Under the pieces are notes generated by a model. The model was not told where the DNA came from, did no database searches, and saw nothing but the letters and a program-made list of their open reading frames with translations. The position numbers and the translations under genes were made by a program. From the NCBI GenBank assembly GCA_902618695.1, contig CACNCB010000007.1, positions 1 to 60,218 of the forward strand: a stretch of 60,218 nucleotides of DNA, in the 5' to 3' direction. This document shows, in pieces, positions 18,114 to 26,163 of the stretch. The stretch comes from an uncultured Pelagibacteraceae bacterium (GTDB lineage Bacteria > Pseudomonadota > Alphaproteobacteria > Pelagibacterales > Pelagibacteraceae). Every line of letters starts with the position of its first letter. Within the stretch, counting starts at the first letter, position 1.

Positions 18114-19018
18114 TGTTTGAAGTAGTTGGCTTTTATAAATTTGTTAAAATTTCTTATCTAAAGAAAAATCAAAAAGTTTTATTTGAAACTTTAAAAAAGA
18201 AAAACCTTAGAGGAACAATAATTATCTCCAAAGAAGGTGTAAATGGAACTATCTCTGGTAAAGTTGCAGACATTAAATTCATAATTAACAATTTAAAAAG
18301 AACACTTAAATTTAAAGAATTTAACACTAGCAATGTCTCTAAAAGCTCATTCCAACCATTTCATAAACCTAAAGTAAAAATCAAAAACGAGGTTGTTCCT
18401 ATGAATTTAATTTTAAATAAAAGAATAAAGAAAAAAGATAGCCATGTAGATCCAATCAAATGGAATAAGCTGATTAAAGAAAAAGATACTGTTCTAATAG
18501 ATGCGAGAAAACCATTTGAATACGATGTTGGAACTTTTAAGGGAGCAATCAATCCTGATGTTCATAACTTTAGAGATTTTCCAAAATATCTAAAAAAATT
18601 AAAAAAAAATCAACCTATAGCTATGTTTTGTACTGGTGGAATTCGTTGTGAAAAGGCATCTGTATATTTAGAAAAAAAAGGTTTTAATAACATTTATCAG
18701 TTAAATGGTGGAATTTTGAATTATCTGAAAAAAACTAATAAGAAAAAAAGTTTATGGAAAGGTGAATGTTTTGTTTTTGATAACAGAATTAGTTTAAAAC
18801 ATGGTCTAAAAGTTGGTTCTTACTCGATCTGCAGTGGTTGTAGGAAGCCTATTTCTCTTAAGGATAAAAAATCAAAAAAATATGAGGAGGGCGTTTCATG
18901 TCCAAATTGTCACGATAATCTAACAGATAATCAAAAATCAAGATTTAGAATGAGACAGAAACAAATTAATCTTGCTAAAGGAGCAGGAAAAAGACATATC
19001 TTCCAAAAAGAGTATTAA
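18113..19018 (+). CDS. trhO: tRNA uridine(34) hydroxylase TrhO (YceA-type rhodanese)
   Basis: Oxygen-dependent hydroxylase that forms 5-hydroxyuridine at wobble position 34 of some tRNAs. The 301-aa protein has the N-terminal ferredoxin-like domain with KEGVNGTISG, a rhodanese domain whose active Cys173 lies in FCTGGIRCEKAS, and a C-terminal cysteine-bearing region (CSGCRKPIS and SCPNCHDN, four Cys in CxxC pairs) ending with a basic RFRMRQKQINLAK tail. This domain order is diagnostic for the family. It starts on the last base of the methyltransferase stop. Confidence 0.92.
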   Translation: MFEVVGFYKFVKISYLKKNQKVLFETLKKKNLRGTIIISKEGVNGTISGKVADIKFIINNLKRTLKFKEFNTSNVSKSSFQPFHKPKVKIKNEVVPMNLILNKRIKKKDSHVDPIKWNKLIKEKDTVLIDARKPFEYDVGTFKGAINPDVHNFRDFPKYLKKLKKNQPIAMFCTGGIRCEKASVYLEKKGFNNIYQLNGGILNYLKKTNKKKSLWKGECFVFDNRISLKHGLKVGSYSICSGCRKPISLKDKKSKKYEEGVSCPNCHDNLTDNQKSRFRMRQKQINLAKGAGKRHIFQKEY

Positions 19019-19032
19019 CAAATCTTAAATTA

Positions 19033-20370
19033 ATGAATTTATTAAAAGATGAAGTTTCGCTGTTAGTAAGAAAACTTGCTGTACCAGCAAGTGTAGGAAC
19101 CTTATTCCAAACACTTTACACATTCGTAGATACTTTTTATGCAGGAAAAATATCGCCAGAAGCCTTATCTGCTTTGAGCAAGTCTTTTCCGATATATTTT
19201 TTGATAATTGCGACATCTATTGGAGTTACCGTAGCGGGTACATCATTGATTGGCAGCAGTATTGGAGAAAAAAACGAAAAAAATGTTTTAAGTTATTTTG
19301 GAAATGTAATCATTTTTTCGATTATAATTTCGGTAGTTGTATCTATTTTAGGATTTGCTTTTGGAGAAAAGATATTCTTATTAATGAATTCTTCTCAAGA
19401 GGTAACAATTCTTGGACTCGAATATATAAATGTAATTTTTTTAGGTACGATATTATTTATTTTAGTGGTGGCATTAAATTCATTCTTACATGCAGAGGGA
19501 GATACTAAAACTTACAGAAACGTTCTAATATTTTCTTTTTTCTTAAACATTATTTTAAATCCAATTTTTATTTTTGGTTTTTTATTTATACCACCATTAG
19601 GAATAACTGGTATTGGGATAGCAACTTTAATTGCTCAATTTGTATCTTTATTGGTTATTCTGATAAAAATATTGAATAATCAAAGAATTAAACAAATAAC
19701 TTTAAACCATTTCAAAGCTAAATTTTTTTTCTTAAAAAATATTTTTTTTCAATCAATGCCAATTTCAATTGCCATATTAGGATATTCTATTGCTGCAACA
19801 GTTGTTTTTACATATGTTGGATTATTTGGTGAATATGCTGTAGCAGGGTATGGATCTGCCACAAGAATTGAGCAAGTAGTTTTGTTACCAATATTAGGTA
19901 TTAATACAGCAATAATTTCTATAATAGCGCAAAATATTGGGGCAAAATATTACGATAGAGTGGAGCAATCCTATTTCACCTCAATAAAATACGGTCTACT
20001 TATAATGTTAATTGCTGGTGTAGTTATTTTTATAAGTGCTGACATTGTTCCTAAATTCTTTTCTTCAAATCCAGATGTAATTATGCATGGCTCGATGTAC
20101 CTTAAGATTTCTGCATTTATTTTACCTGCTTATCCAATATTTTTCTTATCAAATGGATTTTTTATGGCATTAAAAAAATCTGAAAAAGCCATGGTTAATA
20201 ATATTGCCAGAAATGTGATAGTACCAGTTTTATCTTTTTACATTGCAAAGTATTTAAATGCAGATTTTAAAACTTTTTTTTATATTTGGGCTATCTTCCA
20301 ATGGTTGATATCATTGATATTACTATTTTATGTTAAATATTATATCAAACATAAATTGGCTAATGTTTAA
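19033..20370 (+). CDS. MATE-family efflux transporter
   Basis: A 445-aa inner-membrane protein with about twelve hydrophobic segments arranged as two homologous halves. It matches the MATE (multidrug and toxic compound extrusion) family: the N-terminal LAVPASVGTLFQTLYTFVDTFYAG stretch (split here by reading as LAVPASVG then FVDTFYAG) and the second-half counterpart with YGSATRIEQVVLLPILGINTA. Such proteins exchange Na+ or H+ for organic cations or other small molecules; the substrate is not deducible. It begins 14 nt after trhO and is followed 12 nt later by a nuclease gene. Confidence 0.88.
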   Translation: MNLLKDEVSLLVRKLAVPASVGTLFQTLYTFVDTFYAGKISPEALSALSKSFPIYFLIIATSIGVTVAGTSLIGSSIGEKNEKNVLSYFGNVIIFSIIISVVVSILGFAFGEKIFLLMNSSQEVTILGLEYINVIFLGTILFILVVALNSFLHAEGDTKTYRNVLIFSFFLNIILNPIFIFGFLFIPPLGITGIGIATLIAQFVSLLVILIKILNNQRIKQITLNHFKAKFFFLKNIFFQSMPISIAILGYSIAATVVFTYVGLFGEYAVAGYGSATRIEQVVLLPILGINTAIISIIAQNIGAKYYDRVEQSYFTSIKYGLLIMLIAGVVIFISADIVPKFFSSNPDVIMHGSMYLKISAFILPAYPIFFLSNGFFMALKKSEKAMVNNIARNVIVPVLSFYIAKYLNADFKTFFYIWAIFQWLISLILLFYVKYYIKHKLANV

Positions 20371-20382
20371 TATTTTTTAAAT

Positions 20383-20910
20383 ATGTTTTTTACAAAAAGG
20401 AAAGCGATAATTTTAATTATAATTTGTTCGATATTTTTTATTTTCACATATAAAGATGTTAAGTCTGAAGAGATAAAAGAAATTTCTGGAAATGCTCAAA
20501 TTATTGATGGTGATACAATAAAAATAAATTCAAAAAAAATAAGATTACATGGAATTGATGCACCTGAATTCAAGCAAAAGTGTAAAAAACCATATTTAAC
20601 AATAATTTTTTTTACTTTTACTAAAGATTATCCATGTGGAAAAATTTCAACTCAAAAATTACAAAAAAAAATAAATAACAAAGTAATAACTTGTAAAATT
20701 TTGGATATTGACAGATATAAAAGATTAATTGGAGAGTGCTATAAAAGAAATTTAAATCTGAATTCTTGGCTAGTTTCAAACGGTTATGCAGTAGCTTATA
20801 GAAAATACTCAAAAAAATATATATCAAATGAAATTAATGCTAAAAATGAAAAAAAAGGTATTTGGCAAGGTAAATTTGAAATGCCATGGGAGTTTAGGAG
20901 AAAAAAATAA
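20383..20910 (+). CDS. Exported/membrane-anchored thermonuclease-like (SNase) protein
   Basis: A 175-aa staphylococcal-nuclease-fold protein with a hydrophobic N-terminal segment (about residues 9-25) that should act as a signal or anchor. The SNase core is clear: IIDGDTIKI, RLHGIDAPE with the catalytic-type Arg, and DRYKRLIGECY. Such proteins cleave nucleic acids outside the cytoplasm and may let the cell scavenge phosphate or nucleotides; that role is inferred. It converges on soxG with only two bases between the stop codons. Confidence 0.87.
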   Translation: MFFTKRKAIILIIICSIFFIFTYKDVKSEEIKEISGNAQIIDGDTIKINSKKIRLHGIDAPEFKQKCKKPYLTIIFFTFTKDYPCGKISTQKLQKKINNKVITCKILDIDRYKRLIGECYKRNLNLNSWLVSNGYAVAYRKYSKKYISNEINAKNEKKGIWQGKFEMPWEFRRKK

Positions 20911-20912
20911 TT

Positions 20913-21476
20913 TTATAATCTTGAAGCACAGTCTTCAATCCAAGAACAAAGATGTTCAGCAAAAGATCTTCTAACAAACAGATTTACGATATTTTCATCT
21001 TTATGGTGCAGAATCACATCTATATGATTTAAAACTGTCTGAGTTGTTGATCCTTTCTTTTCTTCAAATTCATTAAAATTAAAGGGAGATCCTGCTGAAA
21101 AAATTTCATAAATATTTTTACCTTTTATCTCTAATTGAACAAATTGATCTGTTACATCAGTAACAGCACCTAAATTTGTTTTTGAAATACTATTAAATAA
21201 CATTTCATGTAGCTCGTATTTGTTGGTGTCCTTACTTACAAGCTGGTTAGAAACTATCATCCATTCATCTGGGCTAAGCCATATTGCCGTTAATTTATCA
21301 CTAGTTGTTGAAGTGTTTGCCTCTGTAGGTAGGATCATATTAAGATTTTTACCAATATTTGTTAAAAACTCTCTTCTTTTACCTCTTAAATTAATTTTCA
21401 TTACTTGAGAGATTTCTTTTACTGAAACACTTTCTTGATTAATTTCATTTTTAATAACTGAATTATAATTAAGCAT
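20913..21476 (-). CDS. soxG: Sarcosine oxidase gamma subunit
   Basis: Smallest of the structural subunits conserved with the C-terminal part of SoxA (187 aa, GcvT-like fold). It is the last gene of the canonical soxB-D-A-G cluster and its start overlaps the soxA stop by 8 nt. Visible family features are the IWLSPDEWMIVS segment, the TDVTDQFVQLEIKG segment and the C-terminal VRRSFAEHLCSWIED. It holds heterotetrameric sarcosine oxidase together; it has no cofactor motif of its own. Confidence 0.9.
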   Translation of the reverse strand: MLNYNSVIKNEINQESVSVKEISQVMKINLRGKRREFLTNIGKNLNMILPTEANTSTTSDKLTAIWLSPDEWMIVSNQLVSKDTNKYELHEMLFNSISKTNLGAVTDVTDQFVQLEIKGKNIYEIFSAGSPFNFNEFEEKKGSTTQTVLNHIDVILHHKDENIVNLFVRRSFAEHLCSWIEDCASRL

Positions 21477-24474
21477 TTAACCTCTCATTTTTCTCATCGT
21501 AAAACACTGGATTTGCAACAGTGACATTAATGTTTTTATTTTCCATTGGCACAAAAAGTTGCTTTCCCATCATGTCTTTGCCACCTCTGACAACTGCAAG
21601 TGCGATTGATTTGTTTAGGTTGGGGCTGAAATAACTTGAAGTTACATGTCCAAGCATTTCTACTGGACTTTTATTTAACTCAGAAACGATTTGTGCCCCT
21701 TCCTCTAAAATTACATTTGGATCTTCTGTTAATAATCCAACCAATTGTTTTCTATCTTCTTTCATTGTATCAGACCTATAAAGAGATCTTTTACCTATGA
21801 AATCGTATTTCTTCTTGCTTACTATCCAATCCATTTGAAGATCGATAGGGGTCATTGTTCCGTCAGTATCTTGACCAACAATAATAAAACCTTTTTCTGC
21901 TCTTAATAAGTGCATTGTTTCAGTTCCATAAGGTGTAATGTTAAACTCTTTGCCTGCCTCAATACACTTTTTCCATAAATCTTTTCCATAGCTTGCTTGA
22001 ACATTTATTTCGTAGCTGAGTTCTCCAGTAAAACTAATTCTCATTATTCTGCATTGAATATTGCCGATTTTTGCTTCTTTGAATGACATGTGAGGAAAGC
22101 TTTCATCTGATAAATCTAAATCGGGAATTATTTTTTTAATAATTTTTTTACTATTAGGTCCACATAAACTCGCCGTAGCATAATGATCTGTTACAGAAGT
22201 TAAATACACATCAAGCTCAGGCCATTCTGTTTGAAGATAATCTTCAAGTTTACCTAAAACATTAGCAGCACCACCAGTTGTTGTAGTCATAAGGTAATGA
22301 TTTTCACCTAATCTTGTTGTAACTCCATCATCATAAACCATGCCATCCTCATTTAGCATTAGGCCATATCTACATTTCCCTATAGCTAATTTTGACCAAG
22401 CATTTGTATAAACTCTATTTAAAAATTCAGAAGCATCACTTCCTTGAATATCAATTTTACCAAGAGTGGAGGCATCTAATATACCAGCGCTTTCTCTAGC
22501 AGCTTTACTTTCTCTTTGTACTGCCTGATGCATAGTTTCTCCGTTAATAGGGTAGTACCATGCTCTCTTCCATTGACCGACATTTTCAAATTCAGCTTTA
22601 TTTTCAACATGCCAATCATTCATTGGTGTTCTTCTAAAAATATCAAAAAACTTTCCTACATTTCGACCTACAATAGTTCCAAATGTTAATGGTGTGTAAG
22701 GAGGTCTAAAAGTAGTGGTCCCTAATTCTCCCATTTTAACGCCTGCTGTATCTGCAATTATGCCCAACGCATGCATATTTCCTAGTTTACCTTGATCAGT
22801 TCCCATCCCAGTAGTTGTGTATCTCTTGACATGTTCGATAGATCTAAAACCTTCTCTTAATGCTAATTTTATATCTTTAGCCGTTGCATCGTTTTGATAA
22901 TCTACAAATGGTTTAGTTTTGCCTAAAGGTTTATCGGAAGGTAGTAACCAAATATTTCTTTTTGAATTTTCCTGATCAATCTCAACTTTAATACTATCTA
23001 AATCTGTTTCATTAATATTAAGAGTATCTTTAAGCTTTTGATTTAAATTTTTAAGGATTTCATCAATTCTAAAATCTCCACCACAAGATCCTACACTTAT
23101 TTGTTCAGATGTATTCTGATTTGGTAAGAAAATCTGTTTTTCCTCATCAAACTTAAGTTTACTACCTGATTGTGTATATAAATGTACAGCAGGTGTCCAG
23201 CCGCCAGCAACTCCTAAGCAATCACATAAAATAGAAATTTTACTTCCAGTAACTGAAGTGCCATCATTAGATAGCTTCATTATTGAAATACTATTTAGTC
23301 TTTTATAACCAGTTGTATCAACAATCGAGTGTGACCAGTAAATTTTAATACCTGCTTCTTTTACTTTTTTAACAATTTTACTTTCGGATTGGTCTCTAAT
23401 ATCAACGATTGCTTCAACATTGATACCTTTATTATATAGTGATAAAGCACTTTCATAAGCACTATCATTATTAGTAAAAAAGACATTTTTACTACCACAA
23501 GCAACACCATAAAATTCACTGTATTTTTTTATTGCAGATGAAAGCATTATTCCTGGTCTATCATTATTATTAAATATCAATGGTCTTTCTAATGCACCTG
23601 TAGCTAAAATAACTTTCTTAGCTCTAATTTTAAGAAGTCTTTGTCTGATTTTATTTGTTTTATCTTTTGCCTCTAAATGATCAGTTAGATTTTCTCTAGC
23701 TAAAAGATAATTATATTGATGATAAGCAGCTACACTTGTTCTAGTTTTAATTTCAAGATTTTTAATATTTTTAAGTTCCTCTATTTCTTTTTTTAACCAT
23801 TCAGAAGGAATTTTATTATTAATTTTGTTAAATTCATTGTTTTCATAAACAGTTGAGCCACCAAGTTCATTTTTTTCATCAACTAACAACGTTTTAAAAT
23901 TATTTTTTGCTGCATTTTTTGCTGCTAATATTCCTGATATACCTGCTCCAACAACCAATACATCACAGTGAATATTTCTGTGGTCATAAATGTCAGGATC
24001 ACTTGATGTTGGTGATTTCCCCAAACCGGCTGAGTGTCGTATAAAAAATTCATATTTCTCCCAAAAACTAGCAGGCCACATAAATGTTTTGTAATAAAAA
24101 CCTGCCGGAAAAAAGGGGGAGAGAAAATTGTTTATTCCACCGATATCAAATTCTACACTTGGCCAACAATTTTGACTGGATGCCTCTAAGCCCTCGTAAA
24201 TCTCAACTTCTGTTGCTCTAACATTAGGCTCTGTTCTGTTTGTACCAGGGTCTATTTGCACTATAGCATTTGGTTCTTCAGAACCAGATGTCATAATTCC
24301 TCTTGGTCTATGATATTTAAAACTTCTTCCAACTAAATGAACATCATTTGCAAGTAATGCTGAAGCTAATGTATCGCCTTTAAATCCATGATAAGTTTTG
24401 CCGTTAAATTTAAAGGATATTCTATTAGTTTCATCAATATACTCGCTAGATTTTACTCTTAGGTTTTTATTCAT
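21469..24474 (-). CDS. soxA: Sarcosine oxidase alpha subunit
   Basis: Large subunit (about 1001 aa) of heterotetrameric sarcosine oxidase, which demethylates sarcosine to glycine and passes the methyl carbon to tetrahydrofolate. The N-terminal part has the GFKGDTLASALLAN and FKYHRPRGIM motifs, then a dinucleotide fold with VVGAGISGILAAKNAA; the C-terminal third is a GcvT-like folate-binding domain (SFTGELSYEINV, YGTETMHLLRAEKGFI). I prefer the ATG at 24474; extending to 24498 would need a GTG and would overlap soxD by 23 nt. It sits in the canonical soxBDAG order. Confidence 0.95.
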   Translation of the reverse strand: MNKNLRVKSSEYIDETNRISFKFNGKTYHGFKGDTLASALLANDVHLVGRSFKYHRPRGIMTSGSEEPNAIVQIDPGTNRTEPNVRATEVEIYEGLEASSQNCWPSVEFDIGGINNFLSPFFPAGFYYKTFMWPASFWEKYEFFIRHSAGLGKSPTSSDPDIYDHRNIHCDVLVVGAGISGILAAKNAAKNNFKTLLVDEKNELGGSTVYENNEFNKINNKIPSEWLKKEIEELKNIKNLEIKTRTSVAAYHQYNYLLARENLTDHLEAKDKTNKIRQRLLKIRAKKVILATGALERPLIFNNNDRPGIMLSSAIKKYSEFYGVACGSKNVFFTNNDSAYESALSLYNKGINVEAIVDIRDQSESKIVKKVKEAGIKIYWSHSIVDTTGYKRLNSISIMKLSNDGTSVTGSKISILCDCLGVAGGWTPAVHLYTQSGSKLKFDEEKQIFLPNQNTSEQISVGSCGGDFRIDEILKNLNQKLKDTLNINETDLDSIKVEIDQENSKRNIWLLPSDKPLGKTKPFVDYQNDATAKDIKLALREGFRSIEHVKRYTTTGMGTDQGKLGNMHALGIIADTAGVKMGELGTTTFRPPYTPLTFGTIVGRNVGKFFDIFRRTPMNDWHVENKAEFENVGQWKRAWYYPINGETMHQAVQRESKAARESAGILDASTLGKIDIQGSDASEFLNRVYTNAWSKLAIGKCRYGLMLNEDGMVYDDGVTTRLGENHYLMTTTTGGAANVLGKLEDYLQTEWPELDVYLTSVTDHYATASLCGPNSKKIIKKIIPDLDLSDESFPHMSFKEAKIGNIQCRIMRISFTGELSYEINVQASYGKDLWKKCIEAGKEFNITPYGTETMHLLRAEKGFIIVGQDTDGTMTPIDLQMDWIVSKKKYDFIGKRSLYRSDTMKEDRKQLVGLLTEDPNVILEEGAQIVSELNKSPVEMLGHVTSSYFSPNLNKSIALAVVRGGKDMMGKQLFVPMENKNINVTVANPVFYDEKNERLNA

Positions 24475-24475
24475 T

Positions 24476-24751
24476 TTATTGAGCAGGTGGTTTTTCACCC
24501 ATCTTGTAAATTGCTTTTATTTCATCATTAGATGTATCTCTAACCATATTAAACCACTTGCGACAACCATGTGAATGGTTCCATCTTTCAAACTGAATAC
24601 CTTTAATATTTTTTCTCATAAATAAATATTCTGCCCACTCATCATCACTTAACTCTGTTGGTTGCTTAGGTCTTTCGATATGAGCTTCACCTCCAGCCTT
24701 AAATTCTTGCTGATCTCTTTCTCCACAGTATGGACAGTTTATTAAAAACAT
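24476..24751 (-). CDS. soxD: Sarcosine oxidase delta subunit
   Basis: A 91-aa zinc-binding subunit of heterotetrameric sarcosine oxidase. It shows the CPYCG knuckle (Cys6 and Cys9), the SDDEWAEYLFMRKN segment, and the HSHGCRKWFNMVRDT region that supplies the remaining His/Cys ligands in this family. It starts on the last base of soxB and is followed after a one-base gap by soxA, so expression is strictly coupled within the cluster. Confidence 0.94.
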   Translation of the reverse strand: MFLINCPYCGERDQQEFKAGGEAHIERPKQPTELSDDEWAEYLFMRKNIKGIQFERWNHSHGCRKWFNMVRDTSNDEIKAIYKMGEKPPAQ

Positions 24752-26004
24752 TAATGAGCAACCGCTGCAGCACCATGTTCGTCAACAAGGTCACCGCTTA
24801 CAAATCTATTTAAATTAAATGCAGCATTAAGTTTGTGAGGTTCATCGTTTGCAATAGTATGAGCAAACAAATCTCCAGATCCAGGAGTTGCTTTAAATCC
24901 TCCAGTACCCCAACCACAATTAAAATACAATCCTTTAATTGAAGTTTTACTTAAAATTGGACTAGCGTCAGGACAAATATCTACTATTCCTCCCCATTGT
25001 CTTAGCATTCTCATTCTACTGAAAATTGGATATAATTCTAAAATTGCATTTAATGTTCCTTCAACTATTTGATGACTACCTTTTTGGGTATAAGAAACAT
25101 AATCATCTGTTCCAGCACCAATCACCAACTCTCCTTTATCAGATTGACTAACATATGCATGCACTGCGTTAGACATTACGACTGTATCAATAATTGGTTT
25201 TACAGGTTCAGAAACTAAAGCCTGTAAAGGTTTGCTTTCAAGGGGAAGTCTTAGACCAGCCATATTAGCTATTACACTGGAATGACCAGCTGCAACTACA
25301 CCAATTTTTTTAGTTTTTATAAATCCTTTTGTTGTTTCTATTCCTTCAACACTATCTCCATTTCTTTTTATTCCTTTAACTTCACAATTTTGAATAATAT
25401 CAACACCCATTGCATCAGCTCCTCTAGCATATCCCCAAGCAACTGCATCGTGTCTTGCTGTACCAGCTCTACGTTGTAGAGTTCCTCCTAAAACAGGGTA
25501 TCTAATATCTGGTGATGTATTTATAATTGGACAAAATTTTTTAACTTCTTCTGTGCTCAAGTATACTGCGTCAATTCCATTTAGTCTATTAGCATGTGTT
25601 CGTCTTTTTAAATCTCTAACATCTTGTAAATTATGTGCAAGGTTCATTACACCTCTTTGACTAAACATTACATTATAGTTTAGTTCTTGAGATAAACCTT
25701 CCCAAATTTTTAATGCATGATCATATAATCCTGCACTGGCGTCCCATAAATAATTTGATCTAATAATTGTAGTATTCCGTCCAGTATTTCCTCCACCAAT
25801 CCAACCTTTCTCGACTACGGCAATATTATTCATATTGTGTTTTTTTGCTAAATAGTAGGCTGTTGCTAATCCGTGGCCACCACCACCAACAATAACTGCA
25901 TCGTACTCTTTTTTAGGCGCAGGATCTTTCCACGCTCTTTGCCAATTTTCATGATATGAAAGAGCATTTTTGATTAACGAAAATACTGAGTACTTATTTC
26001 TCAT
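24751..26004 (-). CDS. soxB: Sarcosine oxidase beta subunit
   Basis: FAD-dependent subunit that carries out the amine oxidation of sarcosine. The 417-aa protein contains the FAD-binding [17 protein letters not shown] motif near residue 35, the [21 protein letters not shown] segment (two parts: EKGWIGGGN and TTIIRSNY), the [17 protein letters not shown] region, and the C-terminal [18 protein letters not shown] signature. It heads the minus-strand soxBDAG operon. A candidate palindrome lies just upstream (26031-26044). Products are glycine, hydrogen peroxide and methylene-THF, which suits an organism that uses methylated amines as C1 and glycine sources. Confidence 0.95.
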   Translation of the reverse strand: MRNKYSVFSLIKNALSYHENWQRAWKDPAPKKEYDAVIVGGGGHGLATAYYLAKKHNMNNIAVVEKGWIGGGNTGRNTTIIRSNYLWDASAGLYDHALKIWEGLSQELNYNVMFSQRGVMNLAHNLQDVRDLKRRTHANRLNGIDAVYLSTEEVKKFCPIINTSPDIRYPVLGGTLQRRAGTARHDAVAWGYARGADAMGVDIIQNCEVKGIKRNGDSVEGIETTKGFIKTKKIGVVAAGHSSVIANMAGLRLPLESKPLQALVSEPVKPIIDTVVMSNAVHAYVSQSDKGELVIGAGTDDYVSYTQKGSHQIVEGTLNAILELYPIFSRMRMLRQWGGIVDICPDASPILSKTSIKGLYFNCGWGTGGFKATPGSGDLFAHTIANDEPHKLNAAFNLNRFVSGDLVDEHGAAAVAH

Positions 26005-26030
26005 AATAATTGAATAATTACTTTATATAT

Positions 26031-26044
26031 ATTGAATTTTCAAT
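26031..26044. promoter_or_regulatory. Palindrome in the soxB / tRNA-Ser intergenic region
   Basis: ATTGAA-TT-TTCAAT is a perfect 6-bp inverted repeat with a 2-nt centre, 27 bp upstream of the soxB start and 27 bp upstream of the tRNA. It overlaps the only space available for the sox promoter, so it could be an operator. In such AT-rich DNA a chance palindrome of this size is quite possible. Confidence 0.3.
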
Positions 26045-26071
26045 ACAATCGCTTAATACACAATGTCATAT

Positions 26072-26163
26072 GGAAGAGTGGGTGAGAGGCTGAAACCAGT
26101 CGTTTGCTAAATGACCGTGCGAGGAAACTTGTACCGAGGGTTCGAATCCCTCCTCTTCCGCCA
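26072..26163 (+). tRNA. tRNA-Ser (anticodon GCU)
   Basis: Class II tRNA reading AGC/AGU serine codons. The acceptor stem is GGAAGAG paired with CTCTTCC (26153-26159), the anticodon stem GTCGT/ATGAC encloses loop TTGCTAA with anticodon GCT at 26106-26108, the long variable arm is GTGCGAG-GAAA-CTTGTAC (7 bp with G-U pairs), and the T arm GAGGG-TTCGAAT-CCCTC is perfect. The discriminator G and CCA (26161-26163) are encoded. The next base begins the stop codon of the convergent slt gene, so there is no spacer. Confidence 0.96.

Noticed and set aside
26005..26071. Glycine riboswitch upstream of the sarcosine oxidase operon
   Set aside because: The gap is only 67 bp and lacks the conserved glycine aptamer core; not supported.
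26072..26163. tRNA-Ser as attachment site for the integrase
   Set aside because: The recombinase is more than 32 kb away and no copy of the tRNA 3' end is visible near it.
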